Shown piece by piece: positions 1-9,180 of a stretch of DNA of 64,000 nt. The number at the start of each line of letters is the position of its first letter. Position 1 is the stretch's first letter. Under the pieces are notes generated by a model. It was given only the letters and a program-made list of their open reading frames with translations, did not search any database and was not told the origin of the DNA. Made by a program: the position numbers and the translations under genes. This DNA comes from Lomentospora prolificans (taxonomy: Eukaryota > Ascomycota > Sordariomycetes > Microascales > Microascaceae): NCBI GenBank assembly GCA_029532625.1, contig JARFXM010000006.1:3162001-3226000 (forward strand), read 5' to 3'.

Positions 1-798
1 AGCGGCCGACTGACCCCGACCTGCTTAGCCTTGCGCTGATCCGAACTCTCTGGACAATCGCAGCTAAGCCTTGGACTGCGTTAAATTTATTTTTCATTCA
101 ATTCAGTACCTATCTCCGCCTAAACGGCCATTTCCTTCAAATTTTGCTGCCAAGACGAATGATGGCGGAGATGTTATCATTTCGTCTTTTAGAGATGGGC
201 TCGGATCCTCCAAGGCCGTTCGATTTATTTCGTGGTCATCTGGAATCGGCCGCCCTGAAAGCAACCGAAAATTCAAAAATAAGCATTGCCATGAGTAAAT
301 TCGGTACTAGCTGACCATAGCTGGCTATTATTGGAAGAATAGAGTGCTTTGTTTGTTTCTCCCAATGTTTAAGCCTAGTTGAATGTTGGGACTCTGCCCT
401 AGAATCCTGGAATACCACCCACCCCTTGCCCGATTCCTCGTTAGTTTTCACAGAGCCTTCGCCGTATCCCTGCAGGGCGGCCGCCTCCTGCCTGTTGCCC
501 CACACCTGTGCCTGATCCAACGAGGGTACGTGAGCATAAGTAGCTGGCCAGCTGCGCGGCCGACCCTAATAGAACCATCGTATTATCCTGGAAACAGAGG
601 TGAAGCCACTGCTAAGCTGAAAGATTTATCTTCTCCTAATAGACAACAAAATTGTCGAGAGTGCTGCCACAGCGAAGGGATTAGCTCTAGAATATTCACT
701 AGGCACATAATTCGTTATGTTCTACAGTATAGATGCGACGAGTATTGCATGCGAACTGGTTAAAAAAGTTTCGCTGGCTAAGTGCTAGTTCTCAGTCA
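1..798. other. No gene recognised
   Basis: Only short overlapping ORFs on both strands, none with recognisable motifs or a convincing start. The 3' end of the small minus-strand gene at 799 borders it. Confidence 0.5.
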
Positions 799-1117
799 CT
801 ATGGATGACTAAATCTTTCCAGGCAGACCAGGATCACGAAGCTACTAAATAACCCAGTCGTGACAACCGAGGAAATTCCCACCAAAATAATATATACCCT
901 GTCCGAGGTGCTGGTGGATGCCCAGTCGTCGTATTGTCGATGTGCATCGGAAAATAAGAGGATGTTGCAGATCGCGAGCACTAACACAAGGAGTGCGTGC
1001 TTCCAATTGTCTTTAAATATCTGGTTTTTGATTTTTGATTGTTTCACTGCTCGTTCGAAAAGGCCATCAGTCTAGTTCAAGTGCAACAGCACCCAGAAAG
1101 TCGGTCAACTTACCCAT
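799..1117 (-). CDS. Possible small two-helix membrane protein
   Basis: I do not recognise the family. Proposed model: exons 1117..1114 (ATG plus one base) and 1046..799, giving 83 residues. The 67-nt intron has a good donor (GTAAGT at 1113) and a CAG acceptor, and phase is kept. The basic N-terminus (VKQSKIKNQIFK) is followed by two hydrophobic segments, HALLVLVLAICNILLF and an RVYIILVG to SSFVILVCL stretch, separated by a polar loop rich in D, S and T. This would give a hairpin topology. The first exon may instead extend further upstream, since the frame stays open before the ATG. Small size and lack of homology knowledge keep confidence low. Confidence 0.38.
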
Positions 1118-1991
1118 CTTGTCCAAGCTGGATATTGCTGGCTCAGGTCCTGTGATAGCCAGCTGTTGCAAGCGCGGGCTACAAGACCTATGGCTGCCTT
1201 TCTGTCACTGCCTGGGCAGCAAAGCTTTGTTGTGTGTGTGTGTGTGGATGAGGAGATGAACTATTTTAATTGCTAATACGTAGACGAGGAGAGAACACTA
1301 CGTTTATTACCTTGTAATACCTATCAAGCGAGGCCAGCGATAAATACACGTGGTACTAAGGATCTTTACTGCATCGATTTCATAAGCCAGCTGCGAGACA
1401 TTATAAATTGCTGAGCTCGGCGCAGCCAGGTCACAGCTCCTCTGCTAAGCTCCGTTCCCGCGCAGCACATGGCCAGCATCTAAGCGCGCTTGCTTCCATC
1501 GGCGGAAGTCAAGCCACGCCACGCGGGGCTTACTAGACTATTACAGGGCTTAAATTACTGTGTACTGAGGTAGATGGCCGCCCGATACTTAGCTCGTCCC
1601 GTGAAACACCCTTTTTCTCAGACAAGCACAGCTGTGGACGCCTCGATCTGTGTCGGCCGCACTCCGCAGGAACTGCTAACAATATGGGATTTTTATTTCA
1701 ACGGCTGCGGCTACTGTGAAAATGTGGCAACCCAAAATAGAATTGTTCAGGCTGTGTGTAAACCTGCTAGATCATACGCTCCTCGAGGATCGTATAAGGG
1801 ACATCATGGACGTTTTGTAAGTGACGGACACATATAAATGCTGAGTCTGCTTGCAAAGTCTGGAGAGCATCAAACAAGTCAGACATTTCCAGACGAATCA
1901 ATACACTCTACATCAACAAACTGCCCTTTCCATAATCATTATCGAACTATAAACATATCTTGTCGAACTTCACAGTACCCAAACCGCCAAT
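1118..1991. other. Intergenic; short TG run
   Basis: No gene recognised. A short (TG)n run lies near 1212-1231. The downstream part is presumably the promoter and 5' UTR of the secreted-protein gene starting at 1992. Confidence 0.5.
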
Positions 1992-3041
1992 ATGTTGCTT
2001 TCCTCGCATATCCCAAACTCCCTCTTCATGCTAAGCCTACTTTCCGGGCCTCTCGCCCTGGCATCCCCCACAGTGAACGCTGCAACCACAACACTTGGAA
2101 TGAATCTCAAGGACATGCAAGATCCTTCAGGCACTGATCTCAACTCTGTGATGGAGAGCAGAGACATCCACGACGTAGCCAGGAAATGGCGACTGGGTGT
2201 CAGTGTTGCAACGATCTTTACCGGTGGTGTGGGCGTTTACGCGCTCACAGGCGACTGCAAGGACTACTCTGAAAACAAAGAGGGGGAAGTTGGACTAAAA
2301 TGCGTTGTCGCATCTATGGCTACAGCCATTGGCGTCGGCTCATTTGTAGTTGAAGGGTTGGTTCTTCGTGCGAAGCTGGCTGACAGGCTCACTGCAAACG
2401 GGGTTAGCATCCCAGGCATCAATAAGAGGGAGGATACCGACCTAGTTCCATTCCTGGAGACGGATCTTTCAGCTCGGTTTCAATCCGAAGTTCGTCATCT
2501 CGGCACCCTGAAGAAGTCAAAGCGAGACTTGAACGAGGATTCCAGCGATGTCTTTGCAACGACGCTCAACGGAAGAGACATTCACTTCGCCGTGATGGGA
2601 GAGGTTGACAACTCGACACATGTACGCATTGGACACGGACCGGGTCCAGCCAGTGAGCCCAACAAGCTACGCCTTAAAAATCGCGACATCGAGGTATTCA
2701 ACGACCAATTCTTTGATAAAGGCGGCATCGACATTATGCTTACTAGGCCATCGTTGTCTGACACTTTCAATCCACGCTTCGACCCAAAGAATGTTGATCA
2801 ATTCAACTGGCTGTGTCTTACCCTCGAGTGCAACTTGAATAATCCAAATGCAGTCGAGGCTCTATTTGGGGTCATCACCAAGACCGATGTCCACGGAATC
2901 AACTTCCAGTTGTACAATGAGGATGGCAGTGGTACTGAGATCGCGGGCGCCATCGCGCCGTTCTCTGCTACACAGGCATCCATCATCGATCAGATGGAGT
3001 TGAAGGGAGGACTTGAGACTGTCTCGCATTGTAATAACTAG
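1992..3041 (+). CDS. Secreted protein of unknown function with Kex2-type sites
   Basis: A 349-residue uninterrupted ORF; I do not recognise the family. The N-terminus has signal-peptide character: a hydrophobic stretch (FMLSLLSGPLALAS) ending in small residues near position 18-20. Two more apolar, glycine/alanine-rich helices follow around residues 67-83 and 100-120, flanking a Cys-containing loop (GDCKDYSENK). Dibasic KR sites at about residue 147 and 174-175 are typical of Kex2 processing in the fungal secretory pathway. The C-terminal 150 residues are polar, with a few Cys (SQFNWLCLTLEC-like region) and no known catalytic motif. The ATG at 1992 has an A-rich leader and is the first in frame. 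It could be a secreted effector-like protein or a cell-surface factor; that is inference only. Confidence 0.72.
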   Translation: MLLSSHIPNSLFMLSLLSGPLALASPTVNAATTTLGMNLKDMQDPSGTDLNSVMESRDIHDVARKWRLGVSVATIFTGGVGVYALTGDCKDYSENKEGEVGLKCVVASMATAIGVGSFVVEGLVLRAKLADRLTANGVSIPGINKREDTDLVPFLETDLSARFQSEVRHLGTLKKSKRDLNEDSSDVFATTLNGRDIHFAVMGEVDNSTHVRIGHGPGPASEPNKLRLKNRDIEVFNDQFFDKGGIDIMLTRPSLSDTFNPRFDPKNVDQFNWLCLTLECNLNNPNAVEALFGVITKTDVHGINFQLYNEDGSGTEIAGAIAPFSATQASIIDQMELKGGLETVSHCNN

Positions 3042-3368
3042 CGGTAAAGTTGCCACGCAAATAGTTTAGCTCTCTTTTTACAACATCAATTCAAGTGCGT
3101 TCTATTAGTATTTATCTAAGACTTTAGCCACCGGGGAAGGCTGTAAGGTGTGAAATGACTCAACTGTGGACGGCTACCTTTTGGGGCCGACATGCGCCGT
3201 AAAGATAATTTGGGTTGCAACAATCATGCTCATATCAAATTTGCAAGATTCTAAATGTCAGAACCCCAATTGTCGCAAGAGTTCAATCGAGGCTATGTTC
3301 CCTGTATCACATGTTGCAACGTTTCTATTCGGAACGAATAAAGCTAGCTAGTATTAATTAGCCCCAGC
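3042..3368. other. Convergent intergenic region
   Basis: Holds the 3' UTRs of the converging secreted-protein and OYE genes. AT-rich; no gene seen. Confidence 0.5.
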
Positions 3369-4466
3369 CTACGCTGCAACTGCGCTGAGAAACCGGTCAC
3401 TAAAGGGGTAATCGATGTATCCTTCGTCCTTCATGGGCGTGTAAAACGTTGATCGATCATACTGGTTTGGCTCGATATTGTTGCGAACTCGAAGGACCAA
3501 GTCTGGCGTCGAAACAAAACAGCGGCCAAATGCAACGAGGGTGTCGTGATCGTTGTACTCCTCATCTACCGCCTTCCTAGCTTTGTCCCCGTTGAAACCC
3601 CCAGCAACTATAATAGGCGACTGGTTTTTCCAGATATCAAATGCGAACTCCAGCCCTTCCTTTTTATCACAATCGATGTGATTGACGACGCGTGACTCGA
3701 TGAGATGAAGATAGGAGATATGTAGTTCTTTCAACCCGCGAATAATGTGCGAGAACTGCTCGGTGGCGGGAGCCGTTTCCATCTTCATCCCTTGGAACAA
3801 ACTCCAAGGACTCAGGCGAACTCCAACCCTGGCATTCCCAATGGCTTTGGCAACGGCCTCGGTTGTCTCTAGAATAAAGCGAGATCGGTTTTCGACGGAA
3901 CCACCCCATTTGTCAGTGCGCTTGTTGCATGTATCCTGGCTGAACTGATCGAAGAGGTAGCCGTTTGCACCGTGCAACTCGACCCCGTCAAATCCAGCTT
4001 TGATGGCATTCATCGCGGCGTTCTCAAAGTCGGATATACATTGGTAAATTTCCGCTTCTGTCATCGCCTGCGGAATTGGTGCGCCAGGCTCCATCGGAAC
4101 TGCGCTGGACGAGTAGAGTGGGTATCCTTCTTTTGCAGCAATGCGCCCGGGTGCCCAAAGTTGGGCGTAAATAAAGCAGCTCTTGGCGTGAATAGCATCG
4201 GTGATCTCTTTCCAGCTCTGTATTTGAGCCTCGTTCCAAAGCCCGGTAGTGTATGGTCCAAAGCAGTGTCTGAGGGAGACCGGAATTGCCTCAGAAATTA
4301 TCAAGGTACCGGGACTGCTCGCCCGCTGGGTGTAGTATTCTATCATCATGGGTAGTGGGAGATTGTCCTCGTCGGCTCGAAAACGCGTCAAGGGCGCCAT
4401 GACGATTCGGTGCTGGAGCTGGTGGCGTCCGATGGAGATGGGCTGGAAGAGCTTTGACTGCGCCAT
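3369..4466 (-). CDS. Old Yellow Enzyme family NAD(P)H:flavin oxidoreductase
   Basis: 365 residues, the usual length for a fungal OYE: FMN-dependent ene-reductases that reduce activated C=C bonds of enals, enones or quinones with NAD(P)H. Seen: the N-terminal strand motif MAPLTR at 23-28, QLWAPGR at 102-108 (flavin-contact Gln), and the substrate-binding signature HGANGYLFDQF at 165-175. This last keeps the His (165) and Asn (168) that bind the substrate carbonyl and the Tyr (170). RTDKWGGSVENR follows at 183-194, with the usual Tyr of YGGS replaced by Trp. Phosphate-binding VAGGF lies at 287-291 and FGRCF at 313-317. I start at 4466 (MAQSKLFQP) because it matches the family N-terminus; the ORF is open a further 35 codons upstream without homology. 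Single exon. It may be a stress or secondary-metabolite reductase, but no cluster is present here. Confidence 0.93.
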   Translation of the reverse strand: MAQSKLFQPISIGRHQLQHRIVMAPLTRFRADEDNLPLPMMIEYYTQRASSPGTLIISEAIPVSLRHCFGPYTTGLWNEAQIQSWKEITDAIHAKSCFIYAQLWAPGRIAAKEGYPLYSSSAVPMEPGAPIPQAMTEAEIYQCISDFENAAMNAIKAGFDGVELHGANGYLFDQFSQDTCNKRTDKWGGSVENRSRFILETTEAVAKAIGNARVGVRLSPWSLFQGMKMETAPATEQFSHIIRGLKELHISYLHLIESRVVNHIDCDKKEGLEFAFDIWKNQSPIIVAGGFNGDKARKAVDEEYNDHDTLVAFGRCFVSTPDLVLRVRNNIEPNQYDRSTFYTPMKDEGYIDYPFSDRFLSAVAA

Positions 4467-5830
4467 TTGGGCGAACTCGTGCAAACACAAAATTATAAGA
4501 GTAGGGCGGAGAGTAGATTTTTGCAAAACATGCGGAGCAACACTGAGTTGCGATTCAAGAATCCGCCACACTACGAAGCTGAGGCGTCGTGAGCTGAGAC
4601 CGGAACTGGACGAGGAGCCTTGTTTACCAACTCATCCGATAAATTTGTCATTCCTCTCAGGAGAGATGCCTTGTCCGCGCGTTTTTCCGTTCTTAGTAAG
4701 AATTACAACCCTTGGTGGGCGCAGTTTTGTTCGCTGAACGGGCTGTGTTCAGACAGACGGATCCACAAGTGGTCATTGGAGAGGCTTGAGCCAGGCCCCT
4801 CTAGCTCGAGCTCTTAGACGGCATCATGCGTAGATACAGGATACCCGACATGGCTTATTACTTTTGACCAATTAGGATTCCATTGAACTCGGCGACAAGG
4901 ATTACAATAAACCAAGTAATGGGTCTGGTATATGTCGACATTAATTGCGAGTGACGATCACAAACGCGAAGTGGGCTCTGAATCCCACCTTTCCCCACAT
5001 CTCAAGTTAATGCCCGACGGCGACGCCATGGACCGAGAACTTCGTCCATGTAATACTCCCCAATTCCGCAAGTTGTCATAGCTCTTCGGTGCCCCCGCTA
5101 ACGTATATCAAACCCGTAGCATGTATCCCGCAGCCAAACTGCCGTTGCCTGCGGACTAGATTGTGCTACCCAGGCGAAATGGGTCCTGTTGCAAATGAGA
5201 CATAGCTTCTTGTATTAATTGGGGCAAGAAAGACAAAGACTGCAGAATGGCACTGAACCTCGCCAAACTCAAGAAATGCTTCGCACGAGGGCGGCAATGT
5301 ATACTAAGAACGCGATATCACTTGTTACAGGTCTACTGGCTTGAAAGTTTCCCGTTCATTCACGATGGTAGGGATTCCGCGGGTGGTGGTTTCACCTTTG
5401 CTTGCCTGCGTTTGCCAGATCAAGCAGGGCAACCATATGGTTGAGGTGATTAGGAAAGCGCTGGAGCCAGACTTGACAAACCTGGACGCGTAGAGCAATG
5501 TCAGCTCTTATTTAGGGCTTCGTTGGTTACACTACAACAGGATCTGGAACCAAAAGTTACTCCCTGACTCGGCCTCCCGCATTTGCTTCTGGCGATCACA
5601 AGATAGGAAATAGGTGATATGTGTATACTGCCTGCGCTATTATTAATGGATATGTACGGCGAGTTTGCGCCGGAGGTTCATAAGTTTCCTGACGACGGCA
5701 GCTGCGAGCGGATGTTTAATGTCTGGAGTACGTGTGATAATACTTCCCTCTGTCCTCTGTCGCGATATATATATTTGGAGCCTAGACACACTCTCGTTAT
5801 TTTTCCATTCCGTACCTCGACTATCTCGTT
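4467..5830. other. Intergenic, no gene recognised
   Basis: About 1.36 kb between the OYE start and the 3' end of the DUF4419 gene. Only short, unconvincing ORFs on both strands. The first few hundred bases upstream of 4466 should carry the OYE promoter. Confidence 0.5.
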
Positions 5831-7276
5831 TTACTCCTTAACTTCAAATATCCACCAGTAATGCACTGGCTTCACACAAGTCAACCCGCGCACTTCTCCA
5901 TCAGTCATCGTCTCCACCTCCGTCGAGGCCTTGTCCATCCGGGACGCAGCTGTGGGTACAGCCGTAGTTTGGTCTCCTAGCTCAACGCTCGGTTCCCTAG
6001 GCACCTCAGACTCTGTAATGTTTGATTCCTGGGAGACCAGGGTTTTCCATGGAGACGTACGAGGGCTGGGTTTCAAGCAGCAAAACAAAGTTCGCAAGGC
6101 ACGCATGCCATTTTCTTTGTCCCGCGCACCTTTTTCGGCCGATTGCGATGCCGGCTTTGTAGGCTCTGCTCCTGTGAAATCAACCAAGCAAGGCTTATAA
6201 CCCGCGCAGCCGGCCACCATCAAAGTCTTCAGCGTGATGCCGGCCGTCAGATCCCTCACTGTGACAGGCACCGATGCCACTGAGGGAACAACAACATAGT
6301 CGAGGTAGAGCCTAGGATAATAGACATCGTCCACCCTACAAAGCTCGCTATGTTCGTCTATGGTCGGGCGTTTTCCAGGCTTCGGAAAGCAGACTTCCTT
6401 TCTCATACCTTCGCGCATCTTTCCGTTGGCCTCCCAGAGGAAGATTCCTGAGAGCCAGCCTGTTGTATATGGTCCCCTGCCACCGCTCATCATATTCGGC
6501 CGGGTCTTGGACACAATTTTTGCCCAAAACGAAGTCACAGCCTCGCTCGTTGGGTCGTCGAACGACAGTACCATATGCCTCAGGATAGGGGTCAGAAGGC
6601 GATGGTACATTTCTGCCTCGCTTCCCCATTGTAGCATCTTGTCGACCCGGTGTTGGAGGCTAATCCAATCCTGCTTCTTGCCAAGTAGCGTGATGTTCGG
6701 GATACCGCAAGTGGCGCAATCGAAATAATACTCGAAATATTTTTGCATAGCACCCATAAATACGACTGCAGCAATGGTCTTGTCCTCCTGTGTCGTCGTT
6801 GAAAAGTCTGGAATAATCCAATCTACAAGGGTCGGGTCATTCACGTTTTCGCCAATCTTGTCTTTCATTAGATTGGCAAACGTGGCGTAGTTGCAGCTGT
6901 AGATGGTTCCTTCTTGCTGTATCTCTAGTTTCTTTGTGCCTTTGTGGGTCACAAAGTTACCACGCAGCTCCTCGGCGTGCTCGTTGATGTAGAAGCTTAA
7001 CTGGCAGATGATGCAGATCCAAAAGTCGTCAGGGCGGAGGACCAAGTTCTTGTGCGTGTTCCATGCGTGGATGGCGGCGCCTACTAGACCGTTTGCATAT
7101 GGCACAAATCCCTCTGGGTCCCTCGTGTCGGACGCGGCGCACGCGATCATTGTCTTCCACCGGGCTGCGTCTTCCTCGGAGGCACACCTGAGAAGAGCCT
7201 TGGGGTTAACAGTCAGCTGAGAGTTGACGGGCCAGGCAGTGGGCTGGATGTCGCAGGTGCGGATAGTGACCGGCAT
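5831..7276 (-). CDS. DUF4419 domain protein
   Basis: 481 residues, one exon. Residues about 40-370 match the fungal/protist DUF4419 family as I know it. An A-x-x-AWNTHKNLVLRPDD segment (about 70-84) runs into FWICIICQLSFYINEHAEEL. A conserved aromatic/Cys region (YFDCATCGIPNITLLG) and W-x-S-L-Q-x-R follow, then a PNMMSGG/GWLSGIFLWEANG segment at about 270-295. The molecular function of the family is not established. The C-terminal 110 residues are low-complexity, charged and Ser/Pro/Thr-rich, probably disordered. The start MPVTIRTCDIQP is the only ATG close to the domain. No neighbour suggests a pathway. Confidence 0.88.
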   Translation of the reverse strand: MPVTIRTCDIQPTAWPVNSQLTVNPKALLRCASEEDAARWKTMIACAASDTRDPEGFVPYANGLVGAAIHAWNTHKNLVLRPDDFWICIICQLSFYINEHAEELRGNFVTHKGTKKLEIQQEGTIYSCNYATFANLMKDKIGENVNDPTLVDWIIPDFSTTTQEDKTIAAVVFMGAMQKYFEYYFDCATCGIPNITLLGKKQDWISLQHRVDKMLQWGSEAEMYHRLLTPILRHMVLSFDDPTSEAVTSFWAKIVSKTRPNMMSGGRGPYTTGWLSGIFLWEANGKMREGMRKEVCFPKPGKRPTIDEHSELCRVDDVYYPRLYLDYVVVPSVASVPVTVRDLTAGITLKTLMVAGCAGYKPCLVDFTGAEPTKPASQSAEKGARDKENGMRALRTLFCCLKPSPRTSPWKTLVSQESNITESEVPREPSVELGDQTTAVPTAASRMDKASTEVETMTDGEVRGLTCVKPVHYWWIFEVKE

Positions 7277-8263
7277 TTTTATTTTCAGCGGGGAGGATTT
7301 GGGCTAGCGATCGAGAGAACCCGGTCAAGGTTGAGACAGGAGCAGTCCACGTTGATATTTGAATACCATCGGGCTTCCCCGCACGCACCCGCGCTCACCG
7401 AAGGATCCGCCTCTGCATCCGCCCAATCGCAAATAATTCAGGATATACAGGAGAGTGTGAACCACAGGAATCCCGTGACTGCCATTGATGGAGCCTCGAG
7501 CATTGGTCAGTGAACAAGATGACTGCAAAATACCCATCACTCGATCAATGTTGTGTGGATGGATGATGGAGCATTTGCCGACACCATTGTAGATTTATTC
7601 ATACCTCCCTTACTCGTTTGCATTCGTCCTAGAACCGTACTTTGGGTGAGTTGCGGTCATATCTACAAGCGAAGAGATAGAGGAATAAAATAAAATAAAA
7701 TAAAATAAAATAAAATAAAATAAAATAAAATAAAATAAAATAAAATAAAATAAAATAAAATAAAATAAAATAAAATAAAATAAAATAAAATAAAATAAAA
7801 GAAGCATGATGGGGACTAGCTATGGCCCGAGGTTGAACTTGTGGCTTTTGAGACAGCTCCCGAGGATATCCAATCGTCTGTTCGGGGAAGGAAGGAGCAG
7901 AAGATTCAATCGTACGCGCGGGCGATGAGCCCGAACATTATTGTTGTGGAGTGTTACGGGCCCATGAATGAAATGACTGCAACACATCAGTTGCTTCCAT
8001 TGAGACGCCGAATTGATAGCTATGATCTACAGAATTTTTGCGTAAAAAAGAGTGGCTTGATACTATCGGAATATCAAAGTATATATTAAGATTATTAAAT
8101 TCCCACCCGAAGTGGCGATCTCAGGATACTTCCACAACGAGGCCGCACCGCAGCAGGAAGAGAATAGAGGTACATTTCCGCCCCTAGAAGTATACAAACA
8201 GCCTTGAACTCGTTACATCATCTCCCCAGAGACATTATAACGAAATATGCTGACTTCTCATAT
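7277..8263. other. Intergenic region carrying a microsatellite
   Basis: Contains the (TAAAA)n array described separately and otherwise no recognisable gene. The left end is the presumed promoter of the DUF4419 gene. Confidence 0.55.
7686..7800. repeat. (TAAAA)23 pentanucleotide microsatellite
   Basis: A perfect tandem array of TAAAA, 23 units over 115 nt, with no interruption seen. It translates as a repetitive Phe/Tyr/Ile/Leu ORF on the minus strand, which is an artefact. Perfect homogeneity suggests recent expansion by slippage. Confidence 0.97.
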
Positions 8264-9180
8264 TTACATGAGGAAGAAGGCACCGAGGGCAACAGCCTCG
8301 AAGATGCCAACAGCCTGGAGGGCACCGGCTCCGTTGACCTGGACAGGGTCGGAGGCCTAGAACAACGTCTGTTAGTCGCAATGATTGATGTGAAGGGTTG
8401 CGAGAGAAACGCTATATATCATCTTACGGTAGAAGAGGGAGCGGCGGCAGTTCCGGTAGAGTCAGAGCCGGAAGAGGCTGTGGCGGAAGGGCTGCTGGAG
8501 CCACCAGTAGGGCTGGCAGAACCTGTAGCAGAGGCAGAGGGCTCAGCGGATGAATCATAATCGCCGCCGGCCGAAGCGGTGGCGGAAGCGGAGGACTCCG
8601 TAGCGGTCTCGCTAGGCTGCTCCTCACTGTCAGTGGGGGCGGACGTACTCTCCGCGGCGGAGGTTGACTCCACGTCGCCGCTGCCGGCGTCCTCGCTGGT
8701 AGCGGGGCCGACGTCGGCCTGCTTGCCAGAGAGGGGCTCAGTCTCGAGGCCGCACTGGCTACCGGCGGCTGAGAGTGAGTTGCCGTAGTACTGCCAGATG
8801 TTGTAGTTGTCAGGGCCAGCGCACTGGAGGCAGTTTGCGTAGTTGGCCTGGAAGGCGCTGTTGTCGCAGAAGTCGGCGACCTCGCGGGCCTGGCGGATCA
8901 AGGTACCTGGACAGCGCAAAATAAAACAAGTCAGCAATCAATTCCTACCTTGCAAAAGGTGGGGGAGAAGGGGGTAGTGGGGGTTTGTCCTGTCGTGGCA
9001 TTCTCTCGCGAAGCATCGGGCTGATTGAAACTTACCGCAATTTTCATGGCAGTTGTAGGCGGGAGTACCGGGCTGCTGGCGCTTGAGGAGGACCGAAAAG
9101 TACTCCTCAGTGTCGAGGGCGGTGGCAGAGGCAACCGACGCGGCGGTGAGGGCGCCGAGGATGACCTTGCGGGCGTACAT
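8264..9180 (-). CDS. GPI-anchored serine/threonine-rich cell-wall protein
   Basis: Three-exon model, complement of 9180..9036, 8906..8428 and 8356..8264, 238 residues. Introns of 129 nt and 71 nt have GTAAGT/CCAG and GTAAGA/TAG ends and keep phase. Seen: a signal peptide at 1-19 (hydrophobic, ending VASA) and a KR at 33-34. A six-cysteine module follows at 44-100 (C44, C48, C62, C74, C77, C100, including CLQCAG and NIWQYYG). Then comes a Ser/Thr/Ala/Gly-rich stalk of about 105 residues. The third exon supplies a hydrophobic tail (GALQAVGIFEAVALGAFFLM) preceded by a small-residue region, as needed for GPI attachment. This architecture is common in fungal wall proteins and I recognise the six-Cys module as a recurrent one without a named function. 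Without the third exon the protein would stop with no anchor. Confidence 0.85.

Noticed and set aside
1212..1231. TG dinucleotide run
   Set aside because: Too short to be notable.
7610..7807. Minus-strand ORF of repeated Phe-Tyr-Phe-Ile-Leu units
   Set aside because: It is only the translation of the TAAAA microsatellite.
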